DNA of 64,000 nucleotides from Harmonia axyridis (GCF_914767665.1 NC_059508.1:28592167-28656166); one strand, 5' to 3'; counted from the first letter of the stretch, positions 10,258 to 23,645 are shown. The notes: generated from the sequence alone by a model not told the origin. Program-made: numbers and translations.

Positions 10258-11372
10258 GAGACTGAATATAATGTCTTACCGATAGCCACTGATGTTGGGG
10301 GCTTCCTTGAATTCGTTGGCCTGGAGGGATCCCTCAAAGTGGACAAGGTGATTTCCATTCTGGATGTTAATTCTTCTCAACACTTCAATCGAAGTAAACT
10401 AATTCTAAACCACTGTCTCTATCAGTTATCAACACTATCAATAATAATCATAATAGTTATTCCAATAAATGCGGGTACATCAAATAAGCGAAAATATGCC
10501 AAAATAAAGGGCACAACAAATTTGGGAATGTCACTTTTCGAGTTATCAGAAAGGCGACGATATTTCAATACACACTTTGCGATGTTCTCAAGACAATTGT
10601 TCTTTCATAGTACAAAAAGGAGTTCATTTTCAAATAATATTATATTTGATAGAATTAAGAGAGCCAATAATTTGGTAATGCGCAACGTTCCTGAAAATGA
10701 GAACGAGTCATCAGATCGGTCCATAATTCTTGACATCATCTCAAGGATTAGCGAGGGTTCAGCAAGCCATGTTTTGTCAGTAAGACGACTTGGTCAAGTA
10801 CGACAGGGGGCATTCAGACCAGTAAAGATAGAATTTTCGAATTTGGCTGCGCCCAGCAATATTTTACGTCATAAACGGATTCTCTCTACAGTAGAAATTT
10901 ATAAAAAATTTTCCATAGATAGTGATAAAACACCGCTACAGATTAAACACCTACGGGATCTTCGTAGGGAACTTCACACAAGACGTTCTTCTGGGGAATC
11001 TGATCTGACTATTAGATACAAGAAAGGAATTCCTTCGATAACTACGTTGTCATCCTCAGATAAGTAGAATCCAGGCTTTTGAGTGGCTACTTGTTTGTAT
11101 TACCAGGTTTTACCTACAATATATCGATGTGACAGTGTATGACTCCTGGTTATGTTGGTGGCCTTTTTTTTTCGTTTTTTTATTTGTCATATCTTGAGGA
11201 ATCTTATTTTTTTTTATCATGATTACTGTTTCTTACATTGTTTTTAATGAATTTTTGTATTTGTTTTCACTCAATCAAGCTTTTTTTTTGTTTTTACTAA
11301 TTTTTCAAGAGTTTTATAGTTTATACTCAACTCTGTATTTATAGTAATAATTATAGTAATAATAATAATAAT
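10258..11372 (+). pseudogene. LINE B ORF1 fragment with (TAA)n tail
   Basis: Open plus-strand frame from 10258 (the GTG at 10339 is not a convincing start) to TAG at 11065. Residues from about 120 onward (KRANNLVMRNVPENE, ILDIISRISEG, VRRLGQVRQGAFRPVKIEF, LRDLRRELHTRR) match the RRM-like/CTD layout of LINE ORF1 proteins. The N-terminal third (VGGFLEFVGLEGSLKVDKV) looks unrelated and may be host sequence. After about 300 bp of T-rich DNA a TAATAATAA tail ends at 11372, abutting the Gypsy-A integrase end, as expected for a LINE 3' end. ORF2 is absent. Orientation is opposite to LINE A. Confidence 0.6.
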
Positions 11373-12176
11373 GGTGACATGGTACAAATTTGATTCTTGT
11401 TTTTTATAATCACAATTTATTTCCACAATAGAATCAGAGATTATTTTTTTAATACGATAGGGACCACAACGAATCTCATCCAACTTCTTCCTATTTAGTT
11501 TATTGCTATTTTCAATATACACAAAATCTCCCTCTTTGAAGTTAGCCACTTTCCTATTTTTGTCGATTCTTAATTTGTTTTTCTTATGGTATTTATTAGA
11601 ATTCTGTAAAGCTATGGATCTATCAGTTTCTAAGTTTTTTTCTTCTCGTAACTCTTCAGGTGTTATGGGACTATCTATTCCAAATAACAAATACTCAGGA
11701 GAAAATTTGTTCACTGTATGTACAGTTTTATTATATTCATCTACACATTCTCTAGCAATGGTTGACCAGGCTCTCCTTTTGCTTTCCTCGTTAATTTTAC
11801 ATCGAATGCGATTTACCAGGGTTTGATTTAATCTTTCGTTCAAACCATTAGAGAAAGGACAATTAACTGCTGTGAACACGATTTCAATATGCCTCTGCGT
11901 GAGATAATTCTTGAATTCAGTTGAATTAATACCACTGTATTGATCGGTAAGCAATAAATCAATTTTATGATCTGACACTTTTTCCAACAAACGAATAAAA
12001 TCCAAGCTAGTCTGATTTTTTGAAGTGTGTATGAAAGCAAATCTAGTGAAATGATCTACCAGTAAATGTAAATATTTCTTTGTAGACCTTCTACCACCAA
12101 AACCTCCTATTGTGTCTAAGGATACAATCTGAAAAGGTTTTGTAGCAGGTCCTAACTGAGATAAGACTCCATATTT
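11271..12176 (-). pseudogene. Gypsy-A copy 3 integrase core
   Basis: Carries the same catalytic residues as copy 2 and is preceded by an in-frame stop, here TAA instead of TAG. After KKQESNLYHVT the frame enters the LINE B (ATT)n tail and stops at 11271, so the last 34 or so residues are not integrase. Private change: Ile to Val in DSPITPEE (ATT/GTT region near 11662). Confidence 0.87.
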
Positions 12177-13016
12177 TTAATCCCTTCGAGATTTATTTCT
12201 CAAACAAGTATCACAAATTCTGCAATAATTCTTAATTATTTGATCCATATTCTTAAAATAATAAAATGGGCGAATTTTCAAAGCTATTTGGTGACCTCCA
12301 ATATGACCATAGAATCTGTGAATTTTATCTACTAATAACTTTCCTAATTCCTCACATACAAAAATTCTTTCTACTCCTCTTAATTGTTTATAAAATATAT
12401 CTTTTCTTTTTATAATTTTTTTTTCTATCTTTATGACATCTTCAATATTTTTTTGATCTTTCTCAATATCGTTTTCCTCAATCATATTGACAACCTTTAA
12501 AATCTCATCAAATTCATCAGAAGAGCTAAGTACCGCATTTCTAGAAAGACAATCTGCTTCCAAGTTTTCCGATCCCGGAAAATATTTAATATCAAAATCG
12601 TATTGCGACAGATAGTATACCATATCCCCTAACTCCTCATCAGTGCGTGATCTAATATTCAAGTTTTCAAGAGGTTTATGATCCGAGAAAACCGTAAATT
12701 TGGAACCAATCAGCCAATATTGCCAGTAGCGAATAGCCTCTTTTATTGCCAGACATTCTAAATAGATGGCTTTTTTTCTTTTTTGACTTGTATTCAACTT
12801 TTTCGAGAAATAAGCCACTGGCTGAATTTCCCCATTTTCTTGTCTTTGTTTCAATACCGCACCAATTCCTTCTATACTAGCATCTGTGTAAATAAATATG
12901 GGTAAATTTTTATCGAAAATTGTTAAGATTGGCGCAGAACATAAATAATTTTTTATTTCTTGAAAGGCTTTTTCGCAATGATCGTTCCATATAAAAACCG
13001 AATCCTTTCTCAACAA
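12177..13016 (-). pseudogene. Gypsy-A copy 3 RNase H and integrase zinc finger
   Basis: Same domains as 4204-5043. Distinguishing residues are QENGEIQP, MIEENDIEK, DIKYFPGS (Phe for Ser) and IFVCEEL (Cys for Ser). The RNase H and zinc-finger residues are otherwise kept. It ends at the shared RRD-stop. Confidence 0.87.
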
Positions 13017-13030
13017 ACTATGGAGAGGCT

Positions 13031-14389
13031 CTAATATCTAGCACTATTCTTTATATATTTATGGTAAAAATTAATTTTTCCTAAAAATTGGCGTACGTTT
13101 TTTTTCGTTTTAGGTATTGGAAATTCTCGAATAGAGACTAAATTATCTTTCATAGGCATTACCTGGTTGTTCTTGATTAAATGACCCAAATATTTGATCG
13201 AGTTTTTAGCAAAATCGCAATTCAAAAGTTTAAGTCGAAAGCCTTCATCATAAATTGCTTGTAATAGCTTTCCTAAATGAATCAAATGTTCCTCAAATGT
13301 TTCGGAGAAAATCAAAATATCATCTATATAATTTATACAAAATGAATTTAAATTATTTTTTCGTACGATATTGTTTAAAATACGTTGGATTTTGGCAGGA
13401 GAAATTTTTAGCCCAAAAGGTAAACACTTCCACTGCCAATGTCCTTGTTGAGTGACAAAAGCAGTCTTACTCCTATCTTTCTCTCTGACAGGAATTGACC
13501 AGAATGCGGAGTTAATATCTAATGCTGTAAACCAATGACAGTTTCTTGTTTTTAGAATTATATCATCTATAAGAGGAAATGGTTGAGCCTCCGGTACTAC
13601 TAGCTTATTTAGTTCTCTAAAATCTACACATAGACGTGTCTTTTTCCCGTCTTCTCTCTTAAACGCTAAAGTTACTGGAGCCGCAAATGGCGAACTAGAT
13701 TCTTCAATCAAATCTGCTTTCAACAATTCAGCTATTTGATGTTCAATTTCTAACTGATCTGGGCCGGAGCACCTGTAAGGTTTTTTAGATATATATTTAT
13801 TTTCTAATAATTTTATTTGCGCTTCATGATTCTGAACTCTGCCGATATCATATTTATTTCTTGCGAAAATGGAGTCATATTTTTCCATCAATTCAAGAAT
13901 TAATATTTGCTTTTCCTCCTCTAAATGATCTAGATTTGCCATAAATTTTGAAACATCTACATTTTCATTGAAATTTACCATACAATCGAAATCTTTTGAA
14001 TTCTCTTCATCTTTATCAATTGTAGAAATCTGTTTTTCAGCTTTTTGGAATATTTCCAAATTTTCTCCCTGTATAAGTCTGAATTTCTTTATGGAATCTA
14101 ACCCTAACAATATATCATAACAAAAATTCTTATTATCTACTACAAAAGCTTGGATAGTATCCTCTATGTTACCAATTTTTGATTTTATATTCACGGTACT
14201 ATTAATTAATTGTACACCACTGATAGTTCTGAAAATACTTTTATTTTCAAAAGTCGGTTGATTAATTTCATTAACAATTTTTTTATTTATGAGAGTAATA
14301 TTAGAACCTGTATCATAAATGGCTGAAACAGTTTTCTTATGTTCTACTAGTACATTCAGTTTTATCAGCGGTGTGAGGTTTAGTTTTTT
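13031..14389 (-). pseudogene. Gypsy-A copy 3 protease-RT
   Basis: Protease (DTGS) and reverse transcriptase (YIDD) are open from the slippery site to the common break after KNSARY. It carries the ISPAKIQRIL variant. No private stop is visible, so this is among the best-preserved pol N-terminal segments, yet it retains the family-wide frameshift before RNase H. Confidence 0.88.
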
Positions 14390-15390
14390 TGTTCAGGAAT
14401 AGCTAAATTGAGCCTTTCTTCCATTTCCAAGTTATTTACCAATTTAATTTGATTATGTCTTATTTTGTTACGACAAAGTTCAGTTGGATGATATCGTCCC
14501 GGTTTCCCTAATCGTTCACATATAAAACAAGGTTTTTTTTCTACACTACTAACTATTGGATTTGAAGTAACAGTTTTAACAGTGGCTTTTTGGTTTTTTT
14601 TATTGACTAATGACTCTAATTTCCTTAAGTGACTCATTAAGTTCTCTGTGGAATTTATTTCCCCTTTATCAATTCTGTCTTGAACGTATATGGGTAATCC
14701 TACTACTATCAAATAAATCCTAGTCCTAATAGACATTTCTGGATAAACTTCTAAAAGAAGTTTTTCCTTCCTTAATGCGTATTCTAACAAGGAACCCCCT
14801 AAAAATTTATAACCAAATGCCATTCTGACGTTAATCCAACCTTCGTCTGAAAAGGTTTGTAAAAATGACTCACGGTAAGATAACCAGGTTCCAACTGAGG
14901 ATAATTTCACATGGGCTGCTGAAAACCACTCTTCTCCATTTTCTGCTAGAAATAAGCAGAGTGCTTCTATCTTCTTTTCGTCTGACAAAATCCCATGGCG
15001 ATCACATTCACATTCAAAGTTCCGCATCCAATATTTTGCATTCTGTGACTTTCCCTTGAAAACTTCTAAAACAAAAGATCTAGTCATAGAACCTGAATCA
15101 ATTGTCTTCTGCTGCAAGCCGGTAATAAATTGTTTGAATTCGCTCATAGACTCATTCCCTAGTTCTTCACTTTTATCCATTTGTACCTCTTCCAATGTGT
15201 AATCTCTGAATATAAAATTACGGTCACTATCCATATACAAAGGTACTATGTCAGGAAGCAAAGAAATCTTTATATTTCTGAATTGATTTCTTTTCTTCAG
15301 AGATGAACACGTTCTCTTCACTGTTTGCAGTTTGCCATCTGGTTCTGTTCTCAACACGAGGTGAAGTTTAACCTGCACAGGTGTTTCCAT
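14380..15390 (-). CDS. Gypsy-A copy 3 gag
   Basis: Intact 336-residue Gag with the same start and zinc knuckle as copy 1. It differs by Leu for Pro in NIKISLLPDIV, a variant shared with copy 2. The slippery heptamer is at 14383-14389. Confidence 0.88.
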   Translation of the reverse strand: METPVQVKLHLVLRTEPDGKLQTVKRTCSSLKKRNQFRNIKISLLPDIVPLYMDSDRNFIFRDYTLEEVQMDKSEELGNESMSEFKQFITGLQQKTIDSGSMTRSFVLEVFKGKSQNAKYWMRNFECECDRHGILSDEKKIEALCLFLAENGEEWFSAAHVKLSSVGTWLSYRESFLQTFSDEGWINVRMAFGYKFLGGSLLEYALRKEKLLLEVYPEMSIRTRIYLIVVGLPIYVQDRIDKGEINSTENLMSHLRKLESLVNKKNQKATVKTVTSNPIVSSVEKKPCFICERLGKPGRYHPTELCRNKIRHNQIKLVNNLEMEERLNLAIPEQKN

Positions 15391-16123
15391 CGTGACGATT
15401 GTTTCGATTTATAATCTTCTTTCTATTAAATAAAGGCTCGGATCGATGCTCTAAAAGAATATTTATTGATTTCATAAAAATATACATAAATAAAACAGTA
15501 ATAATTACCTAAAAGAATCGAAACAACAAGCCGATTCTCTCTTCTAAATAATATCTTATCAGCTGTACAACACAATCATAAAAGAACTTCAGTATAACCT
15601 AACATGCATAACCATAATCTTCGACCATAGAATATCAATAAAACAAAACACATAAACATAGAAAATAATGACAAATTATTTTACATAGTATATACTGTAT
15701 AACAGGAATTCTCTGTTTCAGGAATGAATATGAAATAAATCATTTCCATTCACCGAACCAACTAAAATATCTCTAGCCTCATAATTAAGTTGAATTTCAA
15801 CTTACCTCAATATTTTTCTCGTTGTTTACACAACAGATTTTTAAAATAAGTGTTTACGTCGTTGCGCAGTTTTAAGCGTGCACTGGGTCCCATTACCTAT
15901 TGGATTATATATTTGGGTTATATAAATACTACTATCTGTGTATTCACTAATACACAGATGATGATATTAATCGTTTATTCTCAAGACAACTAACTCAAGT
16001 CTAACTATCTCAAAAGCAAGTACAGTTCACAAGGCAGAACGGAAGGACCTGACAGAAGGCAGGTTGGAAGAGACTGTCACTCTAAAGTTTTGTCCCTGAC
16101 GTTCGCTCTCGACCATCGAAGGT
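15391..16123 (-). promoter_or_regulatory. Module L, copy 3
   Basis: Full L module with TATA, hairpin and splice-donor palindrome. It continues into a truncated N. One private change is a T for C in the tract ACAGATTTTTAAAAT near 15841. Confidence 0.6.
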
Positions 16124-16694
16124 CCATCTTGTTTTCTCTCTCGATGGCCCTCGATGGCCTCGCCACGCGCAGACTCGTAGCGCCACCGCACGACATGCAA
16201 TAACACTATCAAGTGTAGGGTTGGTTGTCTCTCTCGTAATCTGTTCGGATGAAGTAATATTCTAACAAATATGTACATGTAAGTATTTATAATATTGTAT
16301 ACATACATATTATGTATGCTTGCAAAATGAAATCTCTTCTATTTTTTTGAAAAATACATATCAATTTAAGTTTGGCCCTTTTTGGATGCATCTGTATCAA
16401 TTGCCTTGTCTTTAAGCCTTTTCAAAAGCTATAAATTTTCAAGGGGAATATTATTCTCCTCAGTCTACCTGATAGCTAGACTTTTCTGTGAGTGTAAGTG
16501 TCTTATGTGATCGTTTGACTGCAGCCATTGCGTCCGGCACGCTCAAAAACAAAGTGCAGAATGAAAGATGCTGCCGCCACGCTCTTTCTAACCGACATGT
16601 AACTGTTTTTTACATGTATAGGCAGGAAAATGCTATTGTTTTGCATAATGAATATTTTCGCGCCCGGATTTCAGAGGCAAAAATTTTAAAATGC

Positions 16695-17430
16695 CCGCTA
16701 CAATAAATATAGTATTTAACAAATAAATTGAATAATCGCACAAGTACATTTGTGCTCCTTCATATTTGAATGTAAACATAAAACAATAATCATGTGGAAA
16801 CATTCACAGGTTGATGTCGCTCAGATACTCCGAAATACTGTAATAAGCCTTGCCTTATAAAAGTACTTTGAGTCTGATTTTGAAAACCCTAAGGTTCAAG
16901 TTTTTATAAGCATCAGGCAGGTGATTATATGAAACGAGGCCTTGATATAACATAGATGACTCAAATTTCTTTGTTTCATGTAAGGGAAGCAGGGAGCAAG
17001 TTTGCGTTTCTTTTTTGATAATTATAAAATTTTGAATTTTTATCCATCGAATTACAGTTTATTCTTATGTATACTAATTTTTCAAAATATCATTTGAGAA
17101 TTCTAGTTCAGACACATATTTTTCCAATAGAATTTTTTCACGGGTCAAGCATTCGACCTCCTGCAGAACAATGCATTGAGTTCTCGAACATGAACCGCCG
17201 ATATTTTCCGACGACTCGATACAACGACGACAGCGAAAATTATTCTTGTCCACATAAACCACCTTGCAAATAGCATCCAAACATTTATTATGCACCACAA
17301 TTTCACAACCCTCAGTTCTGCACTTAATATCTACTGAACCAGCAAATTTAGAACAAAATCGACATTTCTTGTCATTTGATTCAGATGTTGGACCGCCTGC
17401 CATGACGGTCAACCTAATCTGAATGAGGAT
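16695..17430 (-). pseudogene. LINE A, second copy
   Basis: Repeat of 8705-9440 at a shift of 7990. The PHD ORF spans 17074-17412, with the ORF2 tail downstream on the minus strand. Protein sequence is unchanged from the first copy in the PHD part. Confidence 0.7.
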
Positions 17431-17968
17431 TATTTTCCAAATTTTGCTGCTTCAGTTTTGTCTGTATTATCGGCACAGGTGGTCTGCGATTCCTGCGAAA
17501 ATGAAACGTTTTTCATTTCTTCAGTAAAACAGGCACCACTTGGCCCTGGTTCATTTTCTATTTCTGATTGTTTGGTTTCCTCAACAAAAAAAAAAATCGA
17601 AGGAGGACTGGTTCTTTCAGCTAATTTCTTTAGCTTTAAAGTTCTATAATTTCAAATTGATTTTGACAAGAATTTTCGAATAACACTTTGTTATAAGAAG
17701 TAAACATACTTCGTTGAAGGTGTTGTAGTAGATTTTCCCATAACTTGCTTCTGAACCCTACATAATTCTCCCTTGGTTACAGGACTTATTTTTTCAAATT
17801 GTTGTGGTTTGTTTGAGAGAAGTTGAGTTCTCAGAGAAGTGGCCTTTTCATTTTTAGGGGCATTTCCAGATATTTTCACAAACATTGTTCTCAAAAATCC
17901 TATCAAATGAGATGGAGGAGGATTTGTCAGAAAAGCAGTACATCCAAATTCTTGAAATTTAATAGATG
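17431..17968 (-). pseudogene. Exon-like host fragment, truncated by telomeric repeat
   Basis: Same fragment as 9441-10040 but cut after about 280 bp of the first exon-like part. At 17969 the sequence switches from the exon (AATTTAATAGATG) to (CTAAC)n repeats. The rest of N, including LINE B, is missing. Confidence 0.5.
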
Positions 17969-17995
17969 CTAACCTAACCTAACCTAACCTAACCT
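17969..17995. repeat. Interstitial telomeric tract (TTAGG)5
   Basis: Plus strand CT(AACCT)5, the complement of the canonical arthropod telomere repeat TTAGG. The left neighbour is the truncated exon-like fragment; the right neighbour is the first seven codons of Gypsy-A gag. The normal gag sequence supplies a GGTTA overlap at the junction. An identical junction lies at 33323-33349, so one event was later duplicated. Confidence 0.85.
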
Positions 17996-18746
17996 GCACA
18001 GGTGTTTCCATCGTGACGATTGTTTCGATTTATAATCTTCTTTCTATTAAATAAAGGCTCGGATCGATGATCTAAAAGAATATTTATTGATTTCATAAAA
18101 ATATACATAAATAAAACAGTAATAATTACCTAAAAGAATCGAAACAACAAGCCGATTCTCTCTTCTAAATAATATCTTATCAGCTGTACAACACAATCAT
18201 AAAAGAACTTCAGTATAACCTAACATGCATAACCATAATCTTCGACCATTGAATATCAATAAAACAAAACACATAAACATAGAAAATAATGACAAATTAT
18301 TTTACATAGTATATACTGTATAACAGGAATTCTCTATTTCAGGAATGAATATGAAATAAATCATTTCCATTCACCGAACCAACTAAAATATCTCTAGCCT
18401 CATAATTAAGTTGAATTTCAACTTACCTCAATATTTTTCTCGTTGTTTACACAACAGATTTTCAAAATAAGTGTTTACGTCGTTGCGCAGTTTCAAGCGT
18501 GCACTGGGTCCCATTACCTATTGGATTATATATTTAGGTTATATAAATACTACTATCTGTGTATTCACTAATACACAGATGATGATATTAATCGTTTATT
18601 CTCAAGACAACTAACTCAAGTCTAACTCTATCTCAAAAGCAAGTACAGTTCACAAGGCAGAACGGAAGGACCTGACAGAAGGCAGGTTGGAAGAGACTGT
18701 CACTCTAAAGTTTTGTCCCTGACGTTCGCTCTCGACCATCGAAGGT
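17996..18746 (-). promoter_or_regulatory. Module L, copy 4, starting at telomere junction
   Basis: Contains the gag start (METPVQV only) fused to telomeric repeats, then the leader, splice donor, TATA and hairpin. Private bases include ATATTTAGG for ATATTTGGG next to the TATA box and TTTCAAGCG for TTTTAAGCG. Transcription from it would read through TTAGG repeats; the ATG opens only about ten codons. Confidence 0.6.
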
Positions 18747-19317
18747 CCATCTTGTTTTCTCTCTCGATGGCCCTCGATGGCCTCGCCACGCGCAGACTCG
18801 TAGCGCCACCGCACGACATGCAATAACACTATCAAGTGTAGGGTTGGTTGTCTCTCTCGTAATCTGTTCGGATGAAGTAATATTCTAACAAATATGTACA
18901 TGTAAGTATTTATAATATTGTATACATACATATTATGTATGCTTGCAAAATGAAATCTCTTCTATTTTTTTGAAAAATACATATCAATTTAAGTTTGGCC
19001 CTTTTTGGATGCATCTGTATCAATTGCCTTGTCTTTAAGCCTTTTCAAAAGCTATAAATTTTCAAGGGGAATATTATTCTCCTCAGTCTACCTGATAGCT
19101 AGACTTTTCTGTGAGTGTAAGTGTCTTATGTGATCGTTTGACTGCAGCCATTGCGTCCGGCACGCTCAAAAACAAAGTGCAGAATGAAAGATGCTGCCGC
19201 CACGCTCTTTCCAACCGACATGTAACTGTTTTTTACATGTATAGGCAGGAAAATGCTATTGTTTTGCATAATGAATATTTTCGCGCCCGGATTTCAGAGG
19301 CAAAAATTTTAAAATGC

Positions 19318-20053
19318 CCGCTACAATAAATATAATATTTAACAAATAAATTGAATAATCGCACAAGTACATTTGTGCTCCTTCATATTTGAATGTAAAC
19401 ATAAAACAATAATCATGTGGAAACATTCACAGGTTGATGTCGCTCAGATACTCCGAAATACTGTAATAAGCCTTGCCTTATAAAAGTACTTTGAGTCTGA
19501 TTTTGAAAACCCTAAGGTTCAAGTTTTTATAAGCATCAGGCAGGTGATTATATAAAACGAGGCCTTGATATAACATAGATGACTCAAATTTCTTTGTTTC
19601 ATGTAAGGGAAGAAGGGAGCAAGTTTGCGTTTCTTTTTTGATAATTATAAAATTTTGAATTTTTATCCATCGAATTACAGTTTATTCTTATGTATACTAA
19701 TTTTTCAAAATATCATTTGAGAATTCTAGTTCAGACACATATTTTTCCAATAGAATTTTTTCACGGGTCAAGCATTCGACCTCCTGCAGAACAATGCATT
19801 GAGTTCTCGAACATGAACCGCCGGTATTTTCCGACGACTCGATACAACGACGACAGCGAAAATTATTCTTGTCCACATAAACCACCTTGCAAATAGCATC
19901 CAAACATTTATTATGCACCACAATTTCACAACCCTCAGTTCTGCACTTAATATCTACTGAACCAGCAAATTTAGAACAAAATCGACATTTCTTGTCATTT
20001 GATTCAGATGTTGGACCGCCTGCCATGACGGTCAACCTAATCTGAATGAGGAT
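19318..20053 (-). pseudogene. LINE A, third copy
   Basis: Repeat of 8705-9440 at a shift of 10613. One extra T near 20056 puts the upstream acidic host stretch in frame with the PHD ORF, giving a 147-residue chimeric reading (19697-20140). Confidence 0.68.
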
Positions 20054-20656
20054 TATTTTTCCAAATTTTGCTGCTTCAGTTTTGTCTGTATTATCGGCAC
20101 AGGTGGTCTGCGATTCCTGCGAAAATGAAACGTTTTTCATTTCTTCAGTAAAACAGGCACCACTTGGCCCTGGTTCATTTTCTATTTCTGATTGTTTGGT
20201 TTCCTCAACAAAAAAAAAAAAATCGAAGGAGGACTGGTTCTTTCAGCTAATTTCTTTAGCTTTAAAGTTCTATAATTTCAAATTGATTTTGACAAGAATT
20301 TTTGAATAACACTTTGTTATAAGAAGTAAACATACTTCGTTGAAGGTGTTGTAGTAGATTTTCCCATAACTTGCTTCTGAACCCTACATAATTCTTCCTT
20401 GGTTACAGGACTTATTTTTTCAAATTGTTGTGGTTTGTTTGAGAGAAGTTGAGTTCTCAGAGAAGTGGCCTTTTCATTTTTAGGGGCATTTCCAGATATT
20501 TTCACAAACATTGTTCTCAAAAATCCTATCAAATGAGATGGAGGAGGATTTGTCAGAAAAGCAGTACATCCAAATTCTTGAAATTTAATAGATGCTCTGC
20601 CTTTTTTCATAAAATGGTTCTGTCTGAAGACACGATCCACCACGAGTAATTGGGTT
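20054..20656 (-). pseudogene. Exon-like host fragment, third copy
   Basis: Full-length repeat of 9441-10040, with the first exon-like part at 20317-20643 and the same donor and acceptor-like borders. One substitution gives VTKEELC instead of VTKGELC. Confidence 0.45.
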
Positions 20657-20873
20657 CATGATCATGCGCAGAATGACCAATACCAGCGGCTGATTGCGCT
20701 TGCTTTCAAATTTTAAAACTTGAAGATATTTAATAATATAATGAAAATTTATCTTCTTTTCAAACTATTTGTTGCGTTTTACCCTCGGTTTTACCGTCTT
20801 GAATACGTAGAGCTAGTAAGGACTGTATTGGATGTTCCGGCAGCAGACACAATTACAGATTCCAGATCAGTAA

Positions 20874-21987
20874 GAGACTGAATATAATGTCTTACCGATA
20901 GCCACTGATGTTGGGGGCTTCCTTGAATTCGTTGGCCTGGAGGGATCCCTCAAAGTGGACAAGGTGATTTCCATTCTGGATGTTAATTCTTCTCAACACT
21001 TCAATCGAAGTAAACTAATTCTAAACCACTGTCTCTATCAGTTATCAACACTATCAATAATAATCATAATAGTTATTCCAATAAATGCGGGTACATCAAA
21101 TAAGCGAAAATATGCCAAAATAAAGGGCACAACAAATTTGGGAATGTCACTTTTCGAGTTATCAGAAAGGCGACGATATTTCAATACACACTTTGCGATG
21201 TTCTCAAGACAATTGTTCTTTCATAGTACAAAAAGGAGTTCATTTTCAAATAATATTATATTTGATAGAATTAAGAGAGCCAATAATTTGGTAATGCGCA
21301 ACGTTCCTGAAAATGAGAACGAGTCATCAGATCGGTCCATAATTCTTGACATCATCTCAAGGATTAGCGAGGGTTCAGCAAGCCATGTTTTGTCAGTAAG
21401 ACGACTTGGTCAAGTACGACAGGGGGCATTCAGACCAGTAAAGATAGAATTTTCGAATTTGGCTGCGCCCAGCAATATTTTACGTCATAAACGGATTCTC
21501 TCTACAGTAGAAATTTATAAAAAATTTTCCATAGATAGTGATAAAACACCGCTACAGATTAAACACCTACGGGATCTTCGTAGGGAACTTCACACAAGAC
21601 GTTCTTCTGGGGAATCTGATCTGACTATTAGATACAAGAAAGGAATTCCTTCGATAACTACGTTGTCATCCTCAGATAAGTAGAATCCAGGCTTTTGAGT
21701 GGCTACTTGTTTGTATTACCAGGTTTTACCTACAATATATCGATGTGACAGTGTATGACTCCTGGTTATGTTGGTGGCCTTTTTTTTCGTTTTTTTATTT
21801 GTCATATCTTGAGGAATCTTATTTTTTTTTATCATGATTACTGTTTCTTACATTGTTTTTAATGAATTTTTGTATTTGTTTTCACTCAATCAAGCTTTTT
21901 TTTTGTTTTTACTAATTTTTCAAGAGTTTTATAGTTTATACTCAACTCTGTATTTATAGTAATAATTATAGTAATAATAATAATAAT
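20874..21987 (+). pseudogene. LINE B ORF1 fragment, second copy
   Basis: Repeat of 10258-11372 at a shift of 10615-10616, open to TAG at 21681 and ending in the (TAA)n tail at 21987 against Gypsy-A integrase. No coding change from the first copy is visible. Confidence 0.6.
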
Positions 21988-22791
21988 GGTGACATGGTAC
22001 AAATTTGATTCTTGTTTTTTATAATCACAATTTATTTCCACAATAGAATCAGAGATTATTTTTTTAATACGATAGGGACCACAACGAATCTCATCCAACT
22101 TCTTCCTATTTAGTTTATTGCTATTTTCAATATACACAAAATCTCCCTCTTTGAAGTTAGCCACTTTCCTATTTTTGTCGATTCTTAATTTGTTTTTCTT
22201 ATGGTATTTATTAGAATTCTGTAAAGCTATGGATCTATCAGTTTCTAAGTTTTTTTCTTCTCGTAACTCTTCAGGTATTATGGGACTATCTATTCCAAAT
22301 AACAAATACTCAGGAGAAAATTTGTTCACTGTATGTACAGTTTTATTATATTCATCTACACATTCTCTAGCAATGGTTGACCAGGCTCTCCTTTTGCTTT
22401 CCTCGTTAATTTTACATCGAATGCGATTTACCAGGGTTTGATTTAATCTTTCGTTCAAACCATTAGAGAAAGGACAATTAACTGCTGTGAACACGATTTC
22501 AATATGCCTCTGCGTGAGATAATTCTTGAATTCAGTTGAATTAATACCACTGTATTGATCGGTAAGCAATAAATCAATTTTATGATCTGACACTTTTTCC
22601 AACAAACGAATAAAATCCAAGCTAGTCTGATTTTTTGAAGTGTGTATGAAAGCAAATCTAGTGAAATGATCTACCAGTAAATGTAAATATTTCTTTGTAG
22701 ACCTTCTACCACCAAAACCTCCTATTGTGTCTAAGGATACAATCTGAAAAGGTTTTGTAGCAGGTCCTAACTGAGATAAGACTCCATATTT
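21886..22791 (-). pseudogene. Gypsy-A copy 4 integrase core
   Basis: D-D-35-E core intact, TAA between zinc finger and core as in copy 3, C-terminus again running into the LINE B tail. Carries the Ile form DSPIIPEE, as copies 2 and 5. Confidence 0.87.
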
Positions 22792-23631
22792 TTAATCCCT
22801 TCGAGATTTATTTCTCAAACAAGTATCACAAATTCTGCAATAATTCTTAATTATTTGATCCATATTCTTAAAATAATAAAATGGGCGAATTTTCAAAGCT
22901 ATTTGGTGACCTCCAATATGACCATAGAATCTGTGAATTTTATCTACTAATAACTTTCCTAATTCCTCAGATACAAAAATTCTTTCTACTCCTCTTAATT
23001 GTTTATAAAATATATCTTTTCTTTTTATAATTTTTTTTTCTATCTTTATGACATCTTCAATATTTTTTTGATCTTTCTCAATATCGTTTTCCTCAATCAT
23101 ATTGACAACCTTTAAAATCTCATCAAATTCATCAGAAGAGCTAAGTACCGCATTTCTAGAAAGACAATCTGCTTCCAAGTTTTCCGATCCCGGAGAATAT
23201 TTAATATCAAAATCGTATTGCGACAGATAGTATACCATATCCCCTAACTCCTCATCAGTGCGTGATCTAATATTCAAGTTTTCAAGAGGTTTATGATCCG
23301 AGAAAACCGTAAATTTGGAACCAATCAGCCAATATTGCCAGTAGCGAATAGCCTCTTTTATTGCCAGACATTCTAAATAGATGGCTTTTTTTCTTTTTTG
23401 ACTTGTATTCAACTTTTTCGAGAAATAAGCCACTGGCTGAATTTCCCCATTTTCTTGTCTTTGTTTCAATACCGCACCAATTCCTTCTATACTAGCATCT
23501 GTGTAAATAAATATGGGTAAATTTTTATCGAAAATTGTTAAGATTGGCGCAGAACATAAATAATTTTTTATTTCTTGAAAGGCTTTTTCGCAATGATCGT
23601 TCCATATAAAAACCGAATCCTTTCTCAACAA
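22792..23631 (-). pseudogene. Gypsy-A copy 4 RNase H and integrase zinc finger
   Basis: As copy 3 but with DIKYSPGS and IFVSEEL, so it lacks copy 3's private Phe and Cys changes. RNase H and H-H-C-C residues are intact. Confidence 0.87.
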
Positions 23632-23645
23632 ACTATGGAGAGGCT

